This document shows positions 53,775-64,000 of a stretch of DNA of 64,000 nt, one piece after another. A program made the position numbers and the translations under genes. Under the pieces are notes generated by a model. That model ran no database searches, had not been told where the DNA came from, and was given only the letters and a program-made list of their open reading frames with translations. Numbering within the stretch: position 1 is the first letter of the stretch; each line of letters opens with the position of its first letter. The stretch spans positions 40,596 to 104,595 of the forward strand of contig NZ_JAULSC010000016.1 of assembly GCF_030518195.1 (NCBI RefSeq). Reading direction: 5' to 3'. Source of the stretch: Nocardioides cremeus. Lineage in GTDB: Bacteria > Actinomycetota > Actinomycetes > Propionibacteriales > Nocardioidaceae.

Positions 53775-53780
53775 CATAGT
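53775..53780 (+). promoter_or_regulatory. -10 box (CATAGT) of the furA-katG promoter
   Basis: CATAGT ends 7 bases before ATG 53788, giving a leaderless mRNA as known for mycobacterial furA. Confidence 0.5.
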
Positions 53781-53787
53781 GGGGGCC

Positions 53788-56581
<2,794 letters not shown>

Positions 56582-56600
56582 GCCACAGCACGACCAGCTG

Positions 56601-56636
56601 CAGGACCCCCGTCGCCGGCAGGCGGCGGGGGTCCTG
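56601..56636 (+). terminator. Intrinsic terminator after katG
   Basis: CAGGACCCCCGTCGCC and GGCGGCGGGGGTCCTG pair over 16 bp (one wobble) around GGCA, 20 bases after the katG stop. Confidence 0.75.
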
Positions 56637-56660
56637 TGCGTCCGGGGCCTCGTTGCCGGA

Positions 56661-57494
56661 TCAGCAGTAGCGCACGGCGCGCCGGCCGCGCACGAAGCCC
56701 CACAGGGCCAGCCCGCGCTCGGCGGCCAGGCGGGCCGACAGCGAGGTGGGCGCGCCGACGGCGACCAGCGAGCCGACGCCGGCCGAGACCGCCTTCTGCA
56801 CCAGCTCGAAGCCGGCCCGACCGCTGACGACCAGGCAGGCCTCGGCGACCGGCTCGCCCGAGAGCAGCCGGGCGCCGGTGACCTTGTCGACGGCGTTGTG
56901 GCGGCCGATGTCCTCGCGCACCACCAGCAGCTCGCCGTCGGCGCGGGCCAGTGCGGCCGCGTGCACGCCGCCGGTGCGGTCGAAGACCCGCTGGGCCTCG
57001 CGCACCAGGTCGGGCAGGCGGCGTACGACGTCGGGTGTGGGCAGCGGGCCGGCCCAGGGCTCGGCGGCGGTCACCGAGAGCGCGTCGGCCACGCTGTCGG
57101 CGCCGCAGACGCCGCAGGCCGAGGAGCCCGCCGAGTGCCCCTCGTGGCGGTGCCCGGGCTCACGGGCGGGGGCGGAGTCGAGCGCCACCGTGACCACGTT
57201 GAACTCCTGCTCGCGGGTCAGGTCGGCGTCGGTGCAGTAGGCCACGCCGGCCAGCCCGGTGCCGGCGCCGAGCAGGCCCTCGTGGCGCACCCAGCCCGCG
57301 GCCAGCTCGAAGTCGTGCCCGGGGGTGCGCATGGTCACCCAGACCCGGCGGGCCGGCGCTCCCGGCCAGGTGAGCCGGACCTCGAGCGGCTCCTCGGTGG
57401 CCAGGCGGTCCTCGTGGCGGCGCACCTGGTCGCCGACGTGCTCCTCGACCCGGGTGCGCACGGTGGGGCCGGGGCGGCGGGCGAGACCGGTCAT
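56661..57494 (-). CDS. fdhD: Formate dehydrogenase accessory sulfurtransferase FdhD
   Basis: The 277-residue protein has the catalytic cysteines C127 and C130 in SSACGVCG and the GRHNAVDKVTG motif. FdhD carries sulfur from a cysteine desulfurase to the molybdenum cofactor of formate dehydrogenase. No fdh gene is in the window. It follows pepN by 2 bases on the same strand. Confidence 0.94.
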   Translation of the reverse strand: MTGLARRPGPTVRTRVEEHVGDQVRRHEDRLATEEPLEVRLTWPGAPARRVWVTMRTPGHDFELAAGWVRHEGLLGAGTGLAGVAYCTDADLTREQEFNVVTVALDSAPAREPGHRHEGHSAGSSACGVCGADSVADALSVTAAEPWAGPLPTPDVVRRLPDLVREAQRVFDRTGGVHAAALARADGELLVVREDIGRHNAVDKVTGARLLSGEPVAEACLVVSGRAGFELVQKAVSAGVGSLVAVGAPTSLSARLAAERGLALWGFVRGRRAVRYC

Positions 57495-57496
57495 GC

Positions 57497-59995
<2,499 letters not shown>

Positions 59996-60001
59996 CAGCA
60001 C

Positions 60002-60007
60002 ACCCTA
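60002..60007 (-). promoter_or_regulatory. -10 box (TAGGGT) of pepN, minus strand
   Basis: On the minus strand TAGGGT is followed by 6 bases and GTG at 59995. Confidence 0.5.
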
Positions 60008-60142
60008 GGCGGACGGTCTCTTTACCTTTGGTAACGGTTCGGGACCGGCGCGGAGCGGGGGCAACCAAATCGGGGTACGCGGCGTCAACATGTCAGCGGG
60101 GCGTCCTCTTCGCCCCCACCTCACGGGAGGAACCACACGCGA

Positions 60143-61954
60143 ATGAAGCGTTCACGCACTCGCCAGGGAAAGGCCCTGGCGTCCACCACCGCCGCAGTCG
60201 GACTGATGATCTCGGGGCTCGCCCTCTCCTCCGGGCCCGCCCAGTCCGCACCGGCGAACGACTGCGCCGCCCCGGTCGACGTCTCGACGCTCGCCGAGGG
60301 TGACACCCTGACCGCGCTCAGCGTGGTCAAGGGCACCACGCCCCAGGAGTTCACCGGCACCGTCGTCGGCACCATCGACGACGGCATCGCCGTCGGGCTC
60401 GACATGCTGGTCGTCGACTTCGAGGACCCCGACGCCTCCTCGGCGATGTCGAAGGCCGGAGGCATCTGGCAGGGCATGTCGGGCTCGCCCGTCTACGTCG
60501 GCGACCCGGCCGACGGCAACCTCGTCGGCGCGATCGCCTACGGGCTGTCGTGGGGCCCCTCGCCGGTCGCTGGCGTCACCCCCTTCAGCGAGATGGACGA
60601 CTACCTCGACGCCCAGGCGCCCCGCCGGGTGCGCGTGGACGGCACCCAGGCCCGCGACATCGCCCGCGAGACCGGCTCGACGCGGGCCCAGGTCCAGGAG
60701 GGCTTCTCCCAGCTGCGGCTCCCGGTGGGCGTCAGCGGCATCTCGGGCAGCCGGCTGCAGCAGGCCCGCGAGGCCGCGGCCGAGCGCGACGCACGCTACT
60801 TCCGCGGCGGCGACATGACCGCGGTGCGCGGCGGGCGCGACGACGCCTCGCGCGCCACCGCCGACGACCTGGTCGCCGGCGGCAACATGGGCGCCTCCTT
60901 CTCCTACGGCGACATCACCTACGCCGGCGTCGGCACCGTCACCTCGGTGTGCGGCGGCCAGGTGGTCGGATTCGGGCACCCGATGGGCTTCCTGGGCGCG
61001 ACCAGCCTGGGCCTGCACCCGGCCGACGCGCTCTTCGTGCAGCCCGAGTCGCTGGGCGCGCCGTTCAAGGTCGCCAACATCAGCCCGGCCGTGGGCACCG
61101 TCACCGACGACCGCCTGGCCGGCATCACCGGCGTGCTCGGCCCGCTGCCCGAGGCGATGACGGTCACCTCCGACGTGCAGTACGGGCTCCGCGAGCGCGC
61201 GGGCTCCACCGACGTGCACGTGCCCGAGTGGGCCGCCGAGGTCGCGTTCTCGCAGCACCTGGCCAACCACGACCGCGTGCTCGACGGCATCGTCGGCGGC
61301 ACGTCGGCGATGGGCATCGTCGTGCAGGGCACCGACGAGGACGGTGCGCCCTTCTCCATCGACGCCTCCGACCTGTTCGTCGACGACCGGGACGTCGCCT
61401 GGGCCGCCGCGTGGGACATCGGCGACCTGGTCTGGGCGCTCTCGCGCATCTCGGATGCCAGCGTCGACTCGGTCGACCTCGACTCGGTGGTCACCGACGA
61501 GACCGGCACCCTGCGGGTCGTCGGTCTCGAGCAGCGCCTGGACCGCGAGTGGACGAAGGTCAGCAACCGTCGCCAGGGCGTCGTCGCCCAGGCCGGCAAG
61601 GTGCTGCGGCTGCGCGCGGTGCTGCGCGCCGAGGACGACACGCTCAGCCACGTCCCCTTCCGCACCCGGATCGCCGACCGGGCCCGCTCGGGCTACCTCT
61701 CGGTGACGGGCGGCGCGTGGGCCTGGACCAACCTCTACCGCGCCAAGACCGTGGCCAAGGTGGTCGAGGCCGTCGAGGCCGCTCCGCGCAACGACGAGGT
61801 CCTCTTCGAGCTGCGGCTGCGCCGCAACGGCGGCCGCCTCGAGCAGCCGACCGCGCCGCAGAGCGGCGTGGTGGAGGGCCGCAAGGGCTTCTTCGTCCAG
61901 GTCGTCAGCGGACGCCGCGGGCAGCGCTCGATGGAGGACTGCCGCGGTTGCTGA
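60143..61954 (+). CDS. Secreted S55 (SpoIVB-type) serine peptidase
   Basis: The 603-residue protein has a signal peptide (about 1-36, SAPAND) and an S55 peptidase domain: the serine in GMSGSPVY (about residue 113), IAYGLSWGPSPVAGVTP, and the histidine in VVGFGHPMGFLG. SpoIVB processes a sporulation factor in Bacillus; in actinobacteria the role is unknown and extracellular. GGGAGGAA precedes ATG 60143. The C-terminus ends with a Cys-rich SMEDCRGC, possibly a disulphide or lipidation-independent anchor. Confidence 0.88.
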   Translation: MKRSRTRQGKALASTTAAVGLMISGLALSSGPAQSAPANDCAAPVDVSTLAEGDTLTALSVVKGTTPQEFTGTVVGTIDDGIAVGLDMLVVDFEDPDASSAMSKAGGIWQGMSGSPVYVGDPADGNLVGAIAYGLSWGPSPVAGVTPFSEMDDYLDAQAPRRVRVDGTQARDIARETGSTRAQVQEGFSQLRLPVGVSGISGSRLQQAREAAAERDARYFRGGDMTAVRGGRDDASRATADDLVAGGNMGASFSYGDITYAGVGTVTSVCGGQVVGFGHPMGFLGATSLGLHPADALFVQPESLGAPFKVANISPAVGTVTDDRLAGITGVLGPLPEAMTVTSDVQYGLRERAGSTDVHVPEWAAEVAFSQHLANHDRVLDGIVGGTSAMGIVVQGTDEDGAPFSIDASDLFVDDRDVAWAAAWDIGDLVWALSRISDASVDSVDLDSVVTDETGTLRVVGLEQRLDREWTKVSNRRQGVVAQAGKVLRLRAVLRAEDDTLSHVPFRTRIADRARSGYLSVTGGAWAWTNLYRAKTVAKVVEAVEAAPRNDEVLFELRLRRNGGRLEQPTAPQSGVVEGRKGFFVQVVSGRRGQRSMEDCRGC

Positions 61955-61992
61955 TCTGCCGATGACCGGCTGCTGATCGGCTGCTCGTCGAG

Positions 61993-62028
61993 ACGGCGGG
62001 GCGGGACCACCGGGTCCCGTCCCGCCGT
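61993..62028 (+). terminator. Terminator after the S55 peptidase gene
   Basis: ACGGCGGGGCGGGACC pairs with GGTCCCGTCCCGCCGT (one wobble) around a 4-base loop. It is directly followed by the TATGCT box of the next gene, so its right arm overlaps that gene's -35 region. Confidence 0.75.
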
Positions 62029-62031
62029 TCC

Positions 62032-62037
62032 TATGCT
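62032..62037 (+). promoter_or_regulatory. -10 box (TATGCT) of a leaderless promoter
   Basis: TATGCT ends 6 bases before ATG 62044. Confidence 0.5.
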
Positions 62038-62043
62038 GGGCCC

Positions 62044-63759
62044 ATGGCAGCAGGGGAGTGCGCACGCGAGGACCGGGACCGGCTGCTGGAGACGGTGCGG
62101 ACCTCCGTGATCGGTGAGGACCAGGTGATGGCCACGCCCTACGGTCCGCGCCGGGTCACCTACGCCGACTACACCGCCTCGGGCCGGGCGCTGTCCTTCA
62201 TCGAGGACTTCGTGCGCGAGCAGGTGCTGCCCGCCTACGCCAACACCCACACCGAGTCCTCGGGCACCGGCCTGCAGACCACCCGGCTGCGCGAGGAGGC
62301 CCGCGAGACGATCCGCCGGGCGTGCGGGGGCGACGAGTCGAGCGTGGTGCTCTTCGCCGGCTCCGGCAGCACCGGCGCCATCGCCAAGCTCATCGGCGTG
62401 CTCGGCCTGCGGGTGCCCTCGGTCCTCGACGACCTGCACCGCCTCAGCGACCACATCCCGGCCGACCAGCGCCCGGTTGTCTTCGTCGGGCCCTACGAGC
62501 ACCACTCCAACGAGGTGCCCTGGCGCGAGACGATCGCCGACGTCGTGGTCATCGCCGAGGACACCGACGGCCACATCGACCAGGACCTCCTGCGACGCCG
62601 GCTCGAGGAGCACGCCGACCGGCCGCTGCTGATCGGGTCGTTCTCGGCCGCCAGCAACGTGACCGGCATCCTCTCCGACACCGCCGGCATCGCCGAGGTG
62701 CTCCACGAGCACGGCGCGCTGTCGCTGTGGGACTTCGCCGCGGCGGCGCCGTACGTCGACATCGAGATGGGCGCGCTCGAGGGCCGGCCGCTGTCCTACA
62801 AGGACGCGGTCTTCTTCTCCCCGCACAAGTTCATCGGCGGCCCCTCGACCCCCGGGGTGCTGGTGGGGCGTCGCGAGCTGTTCGCCAACCGGGTGCCCGA
62901 CGTGCCCGGCGGCGGCACGGTGGCCTACGTCAACGACGACGACCACCGCTACCTGGCCGACCCCACGCACCGCGAGGAGGGCGGCACCCCCGCCATCATC
63001 GAGTCGATCCGCGCCGGGCTGGTCGTCGGGCTCAAGCAGGTCGTGGGCACCGACACGATCCGCGAGCAGGAGGAGCGCCACCTCTCCCGCGCGGTCGCGG
63101 CCTGGCGCGAGGAGCCCGCCCTCGAGCTGCTGGGCAGCCTCGACGCGCAGCGGCTCTCCATCGTCTCGTTCGTGGTGCGCTCGCCGTCGGGGCGCTACCT
63201 GCACCACAACTTCGTGGTCGCGCTGCTCAACGACCTCTTCGGCATCCAGTCGCGCGGCGGCTGCTCGTGTGCCGGCCCCTATGGCCACCGGCTGCTGGGC
63301 ATCGACCTCGAGCGCTCCGACGAGTTCGAGCGCGAGATCGCCGACGGCTGCGAGGGCATCAAGCCCGGCTGGGTGCGGGTGAACTTCAACTACTTCGTCT
63401 CCGACACCGTCGTCGACTACCTGGTCGAGGCGGTGCGGATGGTCGCCCGCGACGGGTGGCGGCTGCTGGGCGACTACCGCTTCGAGGTCGCCACGGGGCT
63501 GTGGCGCCACCGCGACGGGCTCGTCGAGCCGCCGCTGTCGCTGCGCCAGGTCTCGTACGCCGGCGGGGTGCCGCACATGCCGCAGCACCGTGAGCGCGGC
63601 GGCGAGGAGATGCTCGCCGAGCACCTGCGCGAGGCCAGGAAGGTGCTCGAAGCAGCCTCGGGAGCGGACCTGCCCGACCTCGGCGAGCACCCGGGGCAGG
63701 TCTCCGCAGACTTCGAGCACCTGCGCTGGTTCGACCTGCCCCGGCCCTGCCTGGCCTGA
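62044..63759 (+). CDS. Class V aminotransferase (cysteine desulfurase-like)
   Basis: The 571-residue PLP enzyme has the family hallmarks YADYTASGR, the PLP-binding Lys at about residue 262 in SPHKFIGGP, and a Cys-containing active-site loop GGCSCAGPYGHRLL that resembles the mobile catalytic loop of cysteine desulfurases. It is longer than SufS (about 410) by a C-terminal extension of about 120 residues, partly helical. Substrate uncertain. Confidence 0.85.
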   Translation: MAAGECAREDRDRLLETVRTSVIGEDQVMATPYGPRRVTYADYTASGRALSFIEDFVREQVLPAYANTHTESSGTGLQTTRLREEARETIRRACGGDESSVVLFAGSGSTGAIAKLIGVLGLRVPSVLDDLHRLSDHIPADQRPVVFVGPYEHHSNEVPWRETIADVVVIAEDTDGHIDQDLLRRRLEEHADRPLLIGSFSAASNVTGILSDTAGIAEVLHEHGALSLWDFAAAAPYVDIEMGALEGRPLSYKDAVFFSPHKFIGGPSTPGVLVGRRELFANRVPDVPGGGTVAYVNDDDHRYLADPTHREEGGTPAIIESIRAGLVVGLKQVVGTDTIREQEERHLSRAVAAWREEPALELLGSLDAQRLSIVSFVVRSPSGRYLHHNFVVALLNDLFGIQSRGGCSCAGPYGHRLLGIDLERSDEFEREIADGCEGIKPGWVRVNFNYFVSDTVVDYLVEAVRMVARDGWRLLGDYRFEVATGLWRHRDGLVEPPLSLRQVSYAGGVPHMPQHRERGGEEMLAEHLREARKVLEAASGADLPDLGEHPGQVSADFEHLRWFDLPRPCLA

Positions 63760-63764
63760 CGAGC

Positions 63765-63830
63765 GGTCACTTTCGCACCACCCAGCAGTCACTTACGCAC
63801 CACCCAGCGGTCACTTTCGCACCGCTCGGC
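63765..63830 (+). repeat. Three tandem 22-base repeats near an IS30 end
   Basis: Unit GGTCACTTTCGCACCACCCAGC occurs three times head to tail (63765, 63787, 63809) with few changes. A related sequence in inverted orientation (GTGTGAAAGTGACGGC) lies at about 63870-63886 near the transposase stop. The units resemble the ends of IS30-type elements and may be terminal repeats. Confidence 0.6.
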
Positions 63831-63889
63831 GTACGTCGCTGCTGCCAACGCCCGGCTGACCGGTCGGCGGTGTGAAAGTGACGGCGGAA

Positions 63890-64000
63890 TCAGGGGGCGG
63901 ACGCAACACCGTTGGTGTGGTCTTCTTCGAGCAACTTAGCGAAGACCTCGGCGGGGGTGAGGTAGGCGAGTCGTTTGCGGGGGCGGTTGTTGAGTTCTTC
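63890..64000 (-). CDS. IS30-family transposase, C-terminal end, cut by the window
   Basis: The minus-strand frame EELNNRPRKRLAYLTPAEVF is the conserved C-terminal signature of IS30-type transposases; the stop is TGA at 63890-63892. The rest of the gene lies beyond the right edge. It indicates another insertion element adjoining the class V aminotransferase. Confidence 0.85.
   Translation of the reverse strand, partial: EELNNRPRKRLAYLTPAEVFAKLLEEDHTNGVASAP

Noticed and set aside
63765..63830. Possible CRISPR array in the 22-base repeats
   Set aside because: The repeats are directly adjacent without spacers and no Cas gene is near.

Overview
The window is high-GC DNA from an actinobacterium, most likely a member of the Nocardioidaceae. 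Three things point there: the gene order pgsA-like, DUF881, small basic protein, DUF881, gcvH, garA, merR, bifunctional nuclease, merR, gcvP, which is conserved across Actinobacteria and matches the M. tuberculosis Rv1822-Rv1832 region; a DUF222/HNH protein; and many start codons lying 6-7 bases after a TANNNT-type -10 box (leaderless mRNAs). The taxonomic placement is an inference.

Layout. (1) 1-5440: right end of an integrated element. It carries small accessory genes (coiled-coil membrane protein, lipoprotein, DUF3263-like protein, GAF-ANTAR RNA-binding regulator, NYN-type nuclease, a four-gene operon of small proteins) and ends at a 44-base 3' fragment of a tRNA-Pro(GGG) gene, which is followed by a strong terminator. 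(2) 5568-12452: membrane proteins, an HNH protein, a SRPBCC protein, a two-domain universal stress protein and a dicarboxylate-type symporter. (3) 12534-14932: DNA repair, with a Fpg/Nei glycosylase and separate LigD-like polymerase and phosphoesterase proteins. (4) 15025-20141: lipoprotein, Zn alcohol dehydrogenase divergent from two tandem universal stress proteins, and an alpha/beta hydrolase-OsmC fusion. (5) 20173-25722: SatD regulator with a membrane partner, old-yellow-enzyme family oxidoreductase, small proteins, hydrolase, acetyltransferase and a spermidine-synthase-like protein. (6) 25863-28284: two overlapping CNNM/CBS (HlyC/CorC) membrane proteins. (7) 28370-37306: the conserved cluster, ending in gcvP behind a glycine riboswitch. 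(8) 37310-39526: secreted protein and CYTH-CHAD protein. (9) 39569-45296: an island with a leucine-rich-repeat protein, an intact IS21-family element with a 6-bp target duplication, and an ArsR-MFS operon. (10) 45395-52647: an apparent sbcD-sbcC-tldD-tldE operon. (11) 52720-63759: FAD protein, furA-katG, fdhD, pepN, a secreted S55 (SpoIVB-type) peptidase and a class V aminotransferase. (12) 63760-64000: 22-bp tandem repeats and the end of an IS30-type transposase.

How it fits together. Housekeeping themes are glycine cleavage with its riboswitch, GarA-type control of central metabolism, peroxide defence (FurA-KatG) and DNA-end processing (SbcCD and the LigD modules). The universal stress protein and alcohol dehydrogenase genes have upstream palindromes resembling DosR/DevR boxes, suggesting a shared low-oxygen or redox control. 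The least explained items are a 14-C tract between the ribosome binding site and start of a membrane protein gene next to the integration site, an attenuator-like leader before the NYN gene, and long inverted repeats in the ArsR-MFS and merR promoter regions. No complete undescribed multi-gene system could be demonstrated from sequence alone.
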